Notes under the pieces: model-generated | Told to the model about the DNA's origin: nothing | Databases searched by the model: none | What the model saw: the letters and a program-made list of their open reading frames with translations, nothing else | Position numbers and translations under genes: made by a program | NCBI GenBank assembly: GCA_944390105.1 | Contig: CALXOV010000001.1 | Location: forward strand, 1 to 45,717 | Reading direction: 5' to 3' | Origin: an uncultured Succinivibrionaceae bacterium | GTDB taxonomy: Bacteria; Pseudomonadota; Gammaproteobacteria; Enterobacterales; Succinivibrionaceae | Length of the DNA stretch: 45,717 bases | In this document: piece after piece, positions 37,188 to 45,717 of the stretch | Position numbering within the stretch: the stretch's first letter is position 1 | Layout of the letters: each line of letters opens with the position of its first letter

Positions 37188-37205
37188 TAGCACTAAATAT
37201 GCCAA
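37188..37205 (-). promoter_or_regulatory. sigma-54 promoter of the dctPQM operon
   Basis: On the minus strand TTGGCATATTTAGTGCT has GG and GC 10 nt apart, TTGGCA in the -24 and GTGCT in the -12. The start would be near 37178, about 30 nt before the dctP ATG. Confidence 0.7.
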
Positions 37206-37240
37206 GGTTGATTAATTAGAATTAATTGGTTGAAATAGGT

Positions 37241-37269
37241 AATAAAACATCAAGAGCATTGCTTGACAA
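37241..37269 (-). promoter_or_regulatory. alternative sigma-70 promoter of dctPQM
   Basis: On the minus strand TTGTCA, 17 nt, TTTATT. The -35 matches five of six bases and the -10 four of six. It could provide basal transcription beside the sigma-54 promoter. Confidence 0.3.
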
Positions 37270-37292
37270 TAACGCAGGTTTTGGCTGTTTGT

Positions 37293-37304
37293 TTCAAATT
37301 TGAA
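37293..37304. promoter_or_regulatory. activator-site candidate 1
   Basis: TTCAAATTTGAA is a perfect 12-bp palindrome within GTTTCAAATTTGAAC. It is centred about 120 bp upstream of the sigma-54 start, a normal distance for an enhancer. Confidence 0.5.
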
Positions 37305-37321
37305 CAGTTGACTAGTGTTTC

Positions 37322-37350
37322 TTGTTTCATAATGTTTAAATATGAAACAA
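37322..37350. promoter_or_regulatory. activator-site candidate 2
   Basis: TTGTTTCATA and TATGAAACAA are perfect 10-bp arms around a 9-bp A/T spacer. It shares GTTTCA with site 1 and is centred about 158 bp upstream of the sigma-54 start. The adjacent PrpR-type activator is the obvious candidate to bind both. Confidence 0.6.
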
Positions 37351-37355
37351 AAGTT

Positions 37356-37371
37356 AGTGATCTGCATCACA
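37356..37371. promoter_or_regulatory. CRP binding site upstream of dctPQM
   Basis: AGTGATCTGCATCACA fits TGTGA-N6-TCACA at nine of ten positions. It is placed just upstream of the two palindromes, so catabolite control of the uptake operon is likely. Confidence 0.6.
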
Positions 37372-37420
37372 GTATTTCACAAGGCTTTAACCTAGTGCAC
37401 GCTGTTGCCCAGCTTCAGTA

Positions 37421-39325
37421 CTAGCTAGCTTGGCAGTTGGTCATGCGAGCGGCCTTAGCTACCTCAGTACCTGCAGCAGGTGCGTTAAGTTTGCGCCAAA
37501 TTGTGGTGCGCGATAGCCCGGAAATACTGACCATTTCACTATTGTTGTGGGTCTTAGCCAGCTCCTGCAGATAAAGCTGTAGCACTTCTTCAGCGCTGGC
37601 CTCCGGCGGCAGCTGTAGGGTTAAGCCCAAAGGAGAAGCACTGCCATCTAAGGTTGGATCGTCGCTTTGCAGGCACTGTAGTACCGTATGCTTACCCACA
37701 TGCGGCCCGGCAAAAGAGCAGACTTCCGCCACATTGCTAAGCTCGCGCACATTACCCGGCCATGCATAGGCTTTAAGCAGCGCCGCCGCCGCCGGGTCAA
37801 TGGTGATCTTCTCAGGAGAGAGCTTTAAATTTTCCGCGATAAAGCGTGTGAAGAGCGGCAGAATGTCGGCAGGACGCTGACGTAACGCAGGGATCTTGAG
37901 TTTGAGCACATTAATGCGGTAGTACAGGTCATAGCGGAATTTGCCGCGCTGACACAGCTGCAGCAGACTTTTGTTGCAGGCGCAAATCACGCGAATATCC
38001 AGCGGAATGACTTTATCATCGCCCACGCGCATGACCTCACGCTCCTGCAATACGCGCAGCAGCTGCGACTGCACTTCAAGCGGCAGCTCGGTGATTTCAT
38101 CAAGGAAAATGGTACCGCCTTGCGCCAGCTCAAATAAACCTTTTTTGCCCGAGCGTCTAGCGCCGGTAAAAGCGCCCTCAACATAGCCAAATAACTCCGA
38201 GGCAATCAGTCCCTGCGGCAGTGAGGCGCAGTTGACCGAAACAAAGGGCATGGCGCTGCGCTTGGAGGTCTGATGAATGGACTGTGCAAAACCTTCCTTA
38301 CCTGAGCCGGTTTCCCCAGAGATTAAAATGGTGGAATCTGACAACGCAAATTTGCGCGCCAGCGCGACCACGGCCTGCATATCTTTATCGACAAAGGTGA
38401 GATCGGCAAAGCTTACCTTGGCATAAAAGCCTTTGACATAATTGGCCACACGCATGGCTTTTTCAGATTGTTCAATGAAGCTGCCTTCCTGCAAAATTGC
38501 CAAGATCTCTCCGCTGCCTTTGGGCAGCTTAGCGGTATGCAGCACCACCTGCCGGCCGGCGATATTGATGACATGCGGATGACGATGGGTATCATCTAAG
38601 TAGTGCTCTAAGGGCTCATGCCAGCTCTCAGGCGGCAGCTCGGCAAAAATACGCCGCGCATTTTCATTAAAGTAGTTGGGCTTATGATCTTGATTGAAGA
38701 TGACGATGCCTTCCTCCAGCGCATCAATTAAGGTTCGCAGCTGTGCGGCCGCCTGCTCGCGCTGTGAAAAGCCGGCATTAAAGCTCAGTGCCAGCGAAAT
38801 GGCTTGACGGATTGATTCTGCTGAAGCATCGATAAAACAGGATTTAGCGCCCAGACTCTGCGCGGCGCGCACGGCAATTACGCAGCCGGCAATCCCGTCG
38901 GCACCTTTAGCAATACACTTATTGACGGCAAGCTCAATTTCAGCAGCGCTTTGGCACGGGATCACTTCAACCATCTCCCGGCCGAAGCTTAAAAGCGAGG
39001 CGGCATGACCGATGAGGTTTTCATGGGTAATAACGGCAATTTTGCTGCAGCCGCGGGCAATCAGATCTTCAATTGCTTTGGAGATGTCAGTAAAGGAAGC
39101 CTGAATGTCCACCACAGTTTTATCCGGGTAGCAGCGCATCAGTTCTTTAGTGGTGCCGCCGCGCGATATTAAGATCTTAGCTTCCGGATAATTAGCCGCT
39201 AAAGACGCCCCTTCCTCATCATTGCCTACCACAATGGGAATGTCTGCATGCAGGGCGTTGATCACCCGCTGGCCGCGTTGAGCCATGGATTTAAACGGGG
39301 CCACAAAGAGAATTGACGAGTTCAT
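37421..39325 (-). CDS. sigma-54-dependent activator with PrpR-type sensor domain
   Basis: In this 634-residue protein residues 1-180 are a PrpR N-terminal effector domain (ILISRGGTTKELM at 51-63 is typical). About 190-300 is a PAS-like domain (LIDALEEGIVIFNQDHKPNY). About 310-550 is an AAA+ activator with Walker A GETGSGKE (337-344), GAFTGA (384-389), Walker B GGTIFLDE (403-410) and the arginine-finger region YYRINVLKLKIPALRQR. The C-terminus is a Fis-type HTH (MVSISGLSRTTIWRKL). Propionate regulator PrpR is the namesake, but no 2-methylcitrate genes are here. It directly precedes the TRAP operon on the same strand, with palindromes and a sigma-54 promoter between, so it most likely controls that operon in response to the imported acid or a product. 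Confidence 0.92.
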   Translation of the reverse strand: MNSSILFVAPFKSMAQRGQRVINALHADIPIVVGNDEEGASLAANYPEAKILISRGGTTKELMRCYPDKTVVDIQASFTDISKAIEDLIARGCSKIAVITHENLIGHAASLLSFGREMVEVIPCQSAAEIELAVNKCIAKGADGIAGCVIAVRAAQSLGAKSCFIDASAESIRQAISLALSFNAGFSQREQAAAQLRTLIDALEEGIVIFNQDHKPNYFNENARRIFAELPPESWHEPLEHYLDDTHRHPHVINIAGRQVVLHTAKLPKGSGEILAILQEGSFIEQSEKAMRVANYVKGFYAKVSFADLTFVDKDMQAVVALARKFALSDSTILISGETGSGKEGFAQSIHQTSKRSAMPFVSVNCASLPQGLIASELFGYVEGAFTGARRSGKKGLFELAQGGTIFLDEITELPLEVQSQLLRVLQEREVMRVGDDKVIPLDIRVICACNKSLLQLCQRGKFRYDLYYRINVLKLKIPALRQRPADILPLFTRFIAENLKLSPEKITIDPAAAALLKAYAWPGNVRELSNVAEVCSFAGPHVGKHTVLQCLQSDDPTLDGSASPLGLTLQLPPEASAEEVLQLYLQELAKTHNNSEMVSISGLSRTTIWRKLNAPAAGTEVAKAARMTNCQAS

Positions 39326-39384
39326 GCAAGCTCCACTCTAAGGTTGTAGCGCTGTTAGCTTACGGCAAAGTCAGATTAGGTATG

Positions 39385-39415
39385 ATTATAGCTAAAGGAC
39401 GCGGCGTAGGGACAA
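39385..39415 (-). promoter_or_regulatory. sigma-70 promoter of the PrpR-type regulator
   Basis: On the minus strand a perfect TATAAT (39385-39390) lies about 60 nt before the ATG. The best -35 is TTGTCC with a long spacer of 19 nt, so activator help is likely. Confidence 0.45.
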
Positions 39416-39624
39416 GGACTGTGGCGGCAGTGTGGCTTACCGCTAGAAAAAATTATACGGATAAAAGATCAAGATCCGCCAAATGAATGCAGCATCAGTT
39501 TTGCTGTGACAAATTTTGTTGCAGCTGCAGCGGTTTGATGCCTTTTAGCAAAAAGCTGAAAAGTGATAAATGACGAAAAATAAAGCATATTATTTTGCTC
39601 CAAAATACATGATTGTTTTATCTT

Positions 39625-39636
39625 TTTGATATCAAA
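39625..39636. promoter_or_regulatory. palindrome TTTGATATCAAA
   Basis: A perfect 12-bp palindrome preceded by TCTTT. TCTTTTTGATA occurs again at 39691-39701, and TTTGATAT recurs in the large palindrome at 39722-39750, so this looks like a cluster of sites for one protein. Confidence 0.4.
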
Positions 39637-39703
39637 GAAAATTAACTAAATGACGGTACTGCGGCAAATTTGGTTAATAAAATATGGAAATCTTTTTGAT
39701 AGT

Positions 39704-39732
39704 TTGACAAACATTTAAAATTTTGATATAAC
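39704..39732 (+). promoter_or_regulatory. sigma-70 promoter, probably of autotransporter 3
   Basis: TTGACA is a perfect -35. After exactly 17 nt, TATAAC matches five of six of the -10. The next gene on this strand is autotransporter 3, which would then have a leader of about 325 nt. Confidence 0.7.
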
Positions 39733-39750
39733 GCATGGCGTTATATCAAA
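39722..39750. promoter_or_regulatory. 29-bp perfect palindrome over the -10 and start site
   Basis: TTTGATATAACGC (39722-39734) and GCGTTATATCAAA (39738-39750) are perfect 13-bp arms around ATG. The element covers the -10 and predicted start, the classical place for a repressor operator. It would also place a strong hairpin at the 5' end of the transcript. Confidence 0.65.
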
Positions 39751-40064
39751 TTAAATAACCTGCCAAGCTTTAACTCCAGTCAACATAAAATATAAACAAA
39801 CAGCTGCTATTTAAGGATTACTATTTGCATTTTTTAACTTTTCCTTAAATAAGTCATAACTAGTATTCTTGCTTATTTGCTTTTTTAGTAGTAATTTAGC
39901 CTCAATTCTACGAAAGGGCTTTAAGGCCGATTGTGGAAATTGGAATGTTCTTAGGCGAGTTGGGACGCCGTTTGACGAACATTGCAAACAGCAAAACTCC
40001 ATAAAAAGGGATGTTGTGACCCTAGAGTTTTGATTTCAAACCGTTTTGGGAGAAAAAATTTATC

Positions 40065-43000
40065 ATGAAGCAAACGAAGAATGCGTTGAGCATGCTGCTT
40101 AATGCTTATCGTGCTGTTTACAAGTCAGCTTATTTCAAGGGGCTGGCTTCTGCAGTGGTTCTGACTGCAGGCTTAGCTGCCGGTGCGGCAAATGCTGCAG
40201 CAACAGATGACTTTTTAGATAAAACTGCGTGGGGAAGTGAGCTCGGCACAAGTGTTAATGGTGTGATTACCATTTCAGGCACTCAGGAAGACCCATCTTC
40301 AACTGACGACGGTCAGTACACTAATATCCAAATCACTGAGTCTGCAAGCAGTGATGAAGCCTTTAACATTATTATTGCCTCTGGCTCGGTCACTGATAAC
40401 TATATTTCAGGTGGCAGTGCCGCTACTGTGGTGAGCGGTTTAAACGGTACCATCACTATTGATAAAGGTAGCAATACGGCAGCCGGCTTAACCATCGCAG
40501 GTAAAGCTGCTGACAATGATTACGGTGCCAGCTTAACGGTTAAAGCGTTCAATGTTAAGAATGGTACCTTAAATATTAAGGCAGGAGCCGGACAAACTAA
40601 CGGTTCTGCTGCTGCTTTAAATGCTGATACGATTACGGTAGGTTCAGCTGTGGGGACTGCTCCTGCTGAAACAGTCTCGGGTGCAATTACTATTAGTGGT
40701 GCCGCAGCAGCAAAAGCTTCGGGGGCGGCCACTTTAGGTCAATTTAGCCAAGATAATGTTGGTTTACCGTCAATTGATGCCAATAACGGTAAGCACAATT
40801 CGCAAATCACAGTTTATGCCGATGGCAAAATCTATTTAGCTTCGGCTAAAGCTGATGCTTCGCATGCGGTTATTCAGGGCGAGAGCTTAAACCTGCGCGG
40901 TGGTACGATTGATGTAGCAGATCAGTCCGGCGGTACCATTGCATCTCACATAGTCACGATGGATGGCGGCAAGATCAGTGTGGGATCAGGGGCTGAGCTG
41001 GATATTGATTTAGTTCATTATGATGATGACTCTATAGTTTCCCAGACTGCTAATCAATGGGATGAGGGCGAAGAAGTCGGTACTATGACCGTCACCTCAG
41101 GCACCATTGATGTTCAAGGTGTGTTCAAAGTAGCTGCGGGTACCGTTGATTTAACTGGTGCAACTTTAACTGTTAATAATGATGCCACTGTAGATGCTAC
41201 TAATGGCAGAATTCTGCTTGCTCAAGGGGCTAATAAGCAAGCTACGGTGCAGCTGACTAAGAGCTCTTTAGAGGCCTTTACTACAGCTGCCACTGGCGAT
41301 AACGCGGATAAAGCTGGCTATGTGGAAATGTCCGGTGGTACCTTAGAGTTCAAGGATGCCGCAGTCAATTTAGATGACTTTACCTTAGCAGATTCTTATA
41401 GTTTAGGCACAGATATCGTTGTTGATGATATTGCAAACACCATTAAGGGCAATACCTTACAGGTGACTAAGGCAATAGGTGCTACCTCTAATGCAGCCAA
41501 ACTTACGGCAGAGGCTGATCAGATTATTTTAGGTAAGACTACTGACAGCTATGCCAGCACTTCATTAAAAGATATTAATGTTTCCACTTTTGTGGCACAT
41601 GATAGTTTTGAGGTGCAGTATCAGCAGGAGTCTGCCAATACTTCTAATCCGCAGGTTGATTCCAGCATTATTTTAGATGGCAACACCAGCGTTGGTACTG
41701 ACGGCGTGGTTACTGCCGAAAATGGCGTGGTGACCGGCAAGGATTTCATCTTAGGCGGTACTAAAGCTAACACTCTGCAGGTGTCAAACGGCAACTGGAC
41801 GGTTGAGCCGCAGTTAACCATTGCTTCGGGTAGCATTACGGTCGGTAACGTTACGACCGCGGGTTATGAAACGGTGTCCGGTGCGGATGCGTCCTTAACC
41901 TTCGAGCAGGAATTGCTGATTGACTTGTCCTCTAACGAGGATGTCACCATCAAGGCTGACGGTAGCAAGATTGATACAACTGATGCTACGAACCTTAAGG
42001 GCAGCGCAGTAATTGACTTAACTGCTGGTATTGGTATCGCAAAGCCTGAGTCTGCAACAGCGGCCGGTTCAGTTACGCTAGCAGCTACTAAATATGGTGA
42101 GATCATTCTTAATGAGGATGATGCTCAAGCGATTTTGACTACCGCAGGCGGTAACAGTACTGATACTTTAGGCAACCTGCAGCTGGAAGCTTCTCAGAGT
42201 GGCGCCATCACTGTGCAGGGCGATTTAAATGTCGAGTTTAGTGATTTTACTGATGATGTTACCTCTGTTTCCGGGGCCATCAATATTGCTGACAGCGGCA
42301 TCCTGAATGTTGATAAGATCGCTTTAAATGCTCAGAAGGACACTACTAATCAAAGCGATAATACTGGCAGCTCCCAGGAAGCGCTCAACTTCTCTGGCGG
42401 TACGATCAATGCGCAGGATGTTGTGATTGGCGATAACAGCACCTATACCAGTGGTGATGCCAAGCCTACAGTGTCTAATGTTTACTTCCAGAAAGGCACT
42501 ATCAATATTGCCAACAGTCTAACGGTTAATAATGATGTGCTGGTGTTAGGTAAGAGCTCAGACTCTGCGGTCATCAATCTGAAGTATGCCGGTGATACCG
42601 AAGGTAAGGTAGCTGCTAAGGAAATTAATTTAGCTACTGGAACAACTTCCGCTTTAACCTTTGAAGGTGATTGGGATGCCTCTGGCACTGTGCTGGACAT
42701 TGATGCCGGTACCGTAACGGTTAAGTCTGGGGAAGCTGATCAGGGCATTATTAATACGGTTAAGTTAAGCGGAATTGAACTTGCTGGCGGTAAGTTTATT
42801 GCGCAAAATGATTCTGAAGTCACCATGGATACCCTTAATTTTACTGGCTCTGTAGCAAGCGCCTTAGAGGTGTCTGGCTCAGTCACGATTAACGGTATTG
42901 AGGGGGATGTTAATACTGCCGATCAGATCACCGATCATGGTATTACCTTTGGCGGAGCGGATGGTTCAATCGCCATTAACGGCGGTAGCCTGACATTCGG

Positions 43001-45717
43001 GGAGTATGCTACTGAGCGCATCATCACCGGTTATACCGATACTGCAGGCAGCTTAGTTACTACAGCAGATGGTTTTAATAAGATTGCCATGGATACTACC
43101 CAAGGCGGTGAGTTAGTTTTAAGCCTGTCTGCAAAGGAATTTAGCGCAGCTGAGCTTGCTGAATTAAAGAGCGACCTCTTTACTGCAGCTTCGCTTGATA
43201 CTTCCAATGGTTCGGTCCATTTGCAAAAGGGCTTTATCAATATCGGAGCGGCGTCAATTGAAGACGTTGACGTGGTTGGCGGTCGTATTGAGGCAAGTGC
43301 GGTCAGTGAAAATCGCGATGTCATTTCCGATGTGACTACCGCAGAGTTGCAGAATGCTAATGTCTACAATGCTGACGATACTACTTGGGTGGTTGGTTCT
43401 ATTGGCTCGATTTCTGTTGCTGAAGGCGAGACCAGCTTCAATAAGTTCTGGGGCGATACTGAGCTTACCAACGCGGCTGATAACGGCAGCTGGTTTGTCA
43501 GCAATGCTGCGCAGAATGCAGGGGTAGACTTTGCAGTACCGGAGGGAGTTGAAGTTTCTTTAGTCAATGGCGGTAAGGCGGCCAATATTACTCTGGAAGG
43601 AACCAATTCTGAGTTAACGGTTGACGGCACCGGCGCTACGGTAACTGAGATTCAGAGCGTTGATGGTGGTCAGGGTGACTTTAATGTTTATGCTGACACG
43701 GTGGTGGCAGAAGATGTAGATGTCGCGTACGTTGATGTAGCGGATGCATTGACTGTCGGCGGTACCTTAGCTACCGATGATCTTGATGTATCAAGCAGTC
43801 TGACAGCTAAGACCATTACTCTCAATGCTGAAGGCTCAGATCTGGATGTTGACGGCGGCTCGATTACTGCAGAGTCCATCAATATCAACTATGATGCTGC
43901 GACTGACTTACTGCGCGTCTATAACGGCGGTAGCATTACTGCTCAGGATGTGCAGTTTGCTGATAATTCACAGGCAGTACTGCGCGTAGGCCAATCTTCA
44001 GTTGCCGCTGAGGACAGCTATGATCAGGATAATACTGATGCCAACGGTAATGTGCTACCGCTTGAAAGCTCAACTGGCTACTTTGAGGTGACAGGTTCCT
44101 TAGCTTTAAACGGCGCTTCTATTTACGTTGACCCGGATTATGGCGATGCAACCTCGCTTGTAGCTATCAATGCATTTGACGGCGTGGTTTCAGCAGAATC
44201 GAATGAATTAGGCGACGTAGGTGAAGTTGACGGTAATCTCTACATTGGTAAGAATGCCGCTTTAGGTATCGGCACTTCCCTGGCTGATTTGAAGCAGGCT
44301 ATTGCTAAGTATCAGACTGCCGGCTCGCTGAGCATTGATGAGGGCCGTTATGGTTCACTGCTGTACTTAAACGGTTATGTCCATATCGCAGATGGGAAGA
44401 AGATTCTGATCGATTCAGCCGCTGATGTTACGGATTACGACGATATCGTGGCTAACTCGCAGTATGAAGATGCGACTGGTGCATTGCAGGGATCTGATCT
44501 GTATTTGAGCAATCACTCTGCAATTCTCCTGACCGATAAGGCCTTTGGCGAAAATATGGCAGGTACTGCCATCACCTTCGATAAGACTTCTAATGCTACG
44601 GTTTACTCGGAGGGTGGAGAAATTGTGCTGATTGGCAGCTTCAATCCTGCTCAGACCTTGAATATCTTTAATGATAAGGAAACTGGTGCTGCTCAGGATG
44701 GTGTTAAGGTTGTCGTAGCCGGTGATGCCGATTACATCAAAGTGACTTCCGAGAATGGTCTCTTTGAAGGCAAGATCATGGAAGGTGAGCAGTCAGGTAT
44801 GGATGTTGGTCTGACTGTCAGCAAGGATTCCCGTTCGATCTTAGGCGGAGCTTCTGATCCGGTCTATGATTACTTGATGAAGTATGCGACCAAGACTGTC
44901 AACTACGCTGCAGTTGCGGCAGATCCTAATGTTGAGGCGGTTAAGGTTCTTGGTACGGATCGCATTAGCGATGAAGCTAAGACTGCTTTAGAGCAGAGTG
45001 ATCCGGAAGCTGCCGCTCTATATACGGAGCAGATTGAAGGTGGCTGGGCCAAGCCGGCTAACAATGAGTTCCTGAACACTGTGGTGACTACAGGCCACGG
45101 TGAGGATGCTGAGACAGTCGCTCGTATGGCCGTCTACGGCGGTGCCGCAGAAGTAGCCTTAGCTGCTTCCTCCACCACCTACGAGGCAATTAACAGCCGC
45201 TTAGGTATGGGCAACCCGAACGGTAATCTCATCATGGCCGATAACGCCAATGGTGCCGGCATCTGGTTAGCTCCGGTCTACAAGAACCATGAGTCCGATG
45301 ATTTCGACGCTCAGGGTGTGGACTACGGTGTCGATCTTGATCTAACCGGTGTGGCCTTAGGTGCTGACTACACCTTCGCTCAGGGCTTGCGTGCTGGTGT
45401 GATGTTCAACATCGGCTCAGGTGATGCCGATGGTCAGGGTGCCGGCTCGGCGGTGTCCAATGACTTTGACTACTGGTCAGCTGGTATCTACGGCGGCTAT
45501 GCCTACGGTAACTTCAGCTTAGCTGCTGACGTGACCTACACCGCGGTGGACAATGACATTGATGCCAACACGGCAGCTGCCGGCAAGGTCTCGGCCTCAA
45601 TGGATGCTGACGTCATCAGCGCCGGCATTACCGGTCAGTACAAGTTCGAGTTCTCGGCTTTGGACGTGACTCCGCACTTAGGAGTGCGCTACAGCTATAT
45701 CGACATTGACGATTACA
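40065..45717 (+). CDS. giant autotransporter 3, truncated by the window end
   Basis: The frame starting at the ATG after GTTTTGGGAGAAAAAA was found open at every point I sampled by hand and reaches the right edge in phase: 1884 complete codons and no stop. The N-terminus is again MKQTKNALSMLLNAYRAVYK plus a hydrophobic core ending ANAAA. The passenger is a long Gly/Asn/Thr beta-helix type region (to about residue 1690). ARMAVYGGAAEVAL marks the linker, and the barrel begins near 45262 with GIWLAPVYKNHESDDF. The visible end, GVRYSYIDIDDY, corresponds to a mid-barrel strand, so roughly 80-100 residues should lie outside. It shares only the last 30 or so leader bases with its paralogues and has a different promoter without a T tract. 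Confidence 0.92.
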   Translation, partial: MKQTKNALSMLLNAYRAVYKSAYFKGLASAVVLTAGLAAGAANAAATDDFLDKTAWGSELGTSVNGVITISGTQEDPSSTDDGQYTNIQITESASSDEAFNIIIASGSVTDNYISGGSAATVVSGLNGTITIDKGSNTAAGLTIAGKAADNDYGASLTVKAFNVKNGTLNIKAGAGQTNGSAAALNADTITVGSAVGTAPAETVSGAITISGAAAAKASGAATLGQFSQDNVGLPSIDANNGKHNSQITVYADGKIYLASAKADASHAVIQGESLNLRGGTIDVADQSGGTIASHIVTMDGGKISVGSGAELDIDLVHYDDDSIVSQTANQWDEGEEVGTMTVTSGTIDVQGVFKVAAGTVDLTGATLTVNNDATVDATNGRILLAQGANKQATVQLTKSSLEAFTTAATGDNADKAGYVEMSGGTLEFKDAAVNLDDFTLADSYSLGTDIVVDDIANTIKGNTLQVTKAIGATSNAAKLTAEADQIILGKTTDSYASTSLKDINVSTFVAHDSFEVQYQQESANTSNPQVDSSIILDGNTSVGTDGVVTAENGVVTGKDFILGGTKANTLQVSNGNWTVEPQLTIASGSITVGNVTTAGYETVSGADASLTFEQELLIDLSSNEDVTIKADGSKIDTTDATNLKGSAVIDLTAGIGIAKPESATAAGSVTLAATKYGEIILNEDDAQAILTTAGGNSTDTLGNLQLEASQSGAITVQGDLNVEFSDFTDDVTSVSGAINIADSGILNVDKIALNAQKDTTNQSDNTGSSQEALNFSGGTINAQDVVIGDNSTYTSGDAKPTVSNVYFQKGTINIANSLTVNNDVLVLGKSSDSAVINLKYAGDTEGKVAAKEINLATGTTSALTFEGDWDASGTVLDIDAGTVTVKSGEADQGIINTVKLSGIELAGGKFIAQNDSEVTMDTLNFTGSVASALEVSGSVTINGIEGDVNTADQITDHGITFGGADGSIAINGGSLTFGEYATERIITGYTDTAGSLVTTADGFNKIAMDTTQGGELVLSLSAKEFSAAELAELKSDLFTAASLDTSNGSVHLQKGFINIGAASIEDVDVVGGRIEASAVSENRDVISDVTTAELQNANVYNADDTTWVVGSIGSISVAEGETSFNKFWGDTELTNAADNGSWFVSNAAQNAGVDFAVPEGVEVSLVNGGKAANITLEGTNSELTVDGTGATVTEIQSVDGGQGDFNVYADTVVAEDVDVAYVDVADALTVGGTLATDDLDVSSSLTAKTITLNAEGSDLDVDGGSITAESININYDAATDLLRVYNGGSITAQDVQFADNSQAVLRVGQSSVAAEDSYDQDNTDANGNVLPLESSTGYFEVTGSLALNGASIYVDPDYGDATSLVAINAFDGVVSAESNELGDVGEVDGNLYIGKNAALGIGTSLADLKQAIAKYQTAGSLSIDEGRYGSLLYLNGYVHIADGKKILIDSAADVTDYDDIVANSQYEDATGALQGSDLYLSNHSAILLTDKAFGENMAGTAITFDKTSNATVYSEGGEIVLIGSFNPAQTLNIFNDKETGAAQDGVKVVVAGDADYIKVTSENGLFEGKIMEGEQSGMDVGLTVSKDSRSILGGASDPVYDYLMKYATKTVNYAAVAADPNVEAVKVLGTDRISDEAKTALEQSDPEAAALYTEQIEGGWAKPANNEFLNTVVTTGHGEDAETVARMAVYGGAAEVALAASSTTYEAINSRLGMGNPNGNLIMADNANGAGIWLAPVYKNHESDDFDAQGVDYGVDLDLTGVALGADYTFAQGLRAGVMFNIGSGDADGQGAGSAVSNDFDYWSAGIYGGYAYGNFSLAADVTYTAVDNDIDANTAAAGKVSASMDADVISAGITGQYKFEFSALDVTPHLGVRYSYIDIDDY

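Noticed and set aside
37396-37411. Second sigma-54-like motif (GG-N10-GC) on the minus strand at the end of the regulator gap
   Set aside because: Only the GG/GC spacing fits; the rest of both elements is poor, and it would place the CRP site and palindromes downstream of the start.
39811-40002. 63-residue minus-strand frame upstream of autotransporter 3
   Set aside because: Lys-rich C-terminus looks somewhat coding, but there is no ribosome-binding site or family, and it lies in the leader of autotransporter 3.

Overview
The window reads as part of a gammaproteobacterial chromosome. The pseudaminic acid and polar-type flagellar genes, sigma-54 and sigma-28 promoter motifs, lipoprotein-type TRAP transporter and giant autotransporters sharing one unusual N-terminus would suit a gut or rumen anaerobe such as the Succinivibrionaceae. 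That placement is inferred from gene content and was not tested by a search. I see no tRNA, rRNA, CRISPR array or intact insertion sequence.

Layout. (1) 1-5.9 kb, mostly housekeeping: the tail of an Rpn-type nuclease/transposase-like gene, pheA and a Bax-inhibitor-1-like membrane protein on the minus strand, then kdgK and an eda gene carrying a C-terminal VOC-like domain, then ung. (2) 5.8-11.4 kb, minus strand: a tight cluster reading flrA > pseB > pseC > pseF > pseG, which couples the flagellar master activator to most of the pseudaminic acid pathway; pseH and pseI are not in the window. (3) 11.6-21.1 kb: flgJ, flgK, flgL, a small FlgM-sized protein, a MATE exporter on the opposite strand, flaG, fliS and a DjlA-like DnaJ membrane protein. 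Several have recognisable sigma-54 (GG-N10-GC) or sigma-28 promoters. (4) 21.2-31.9 kb: two giant autotransporters with near-identical promoter/leader regions, near-identical long signal peptides and related beta-barrels, but different passengers; each is followed by a terminator and one copy of a 95-bp structured repeat. (5) 32.7-39.3 kb, minus strand: a PrpR-type sigma-54 activator, a DctPQM TRAP transporter and a zinc dehydrogenase resembling L-galactonate/L-idonate 5-dehydrogenases. (6) 40.1 kb to the right edge: a third autotransporter, open to the window end and cut inside its barrel; it has a different promoter with a 13-bp-arm perfect palindrome over the -10.

How it may work together. 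FlrA with sigma-54 would drive flgJKL, the small protein and possibly its own operon, so that flagellin glycan precursors are made with the flagellum; sigma-28 would drive the late gene flaG. The PrpR-like activator probably binds two palindromes upstream of a sigma-54 promoter to switch on uptake of an organic or sugar acid. The dehydrogenase could oxidise that acid towards 2-keto-3-deoxygluconate, which KdgK and Eda split to pyruvate and triose phosphate. The strongest candidate for something new is the autotransporter system: a reusable promoter-leader-signal-barrel frame with exchangeable passengers, a homopolymeric T tract inside the promoter spacer that differs by one base between the two copies (13 and 14 T), and a shared structured repeat downstream.
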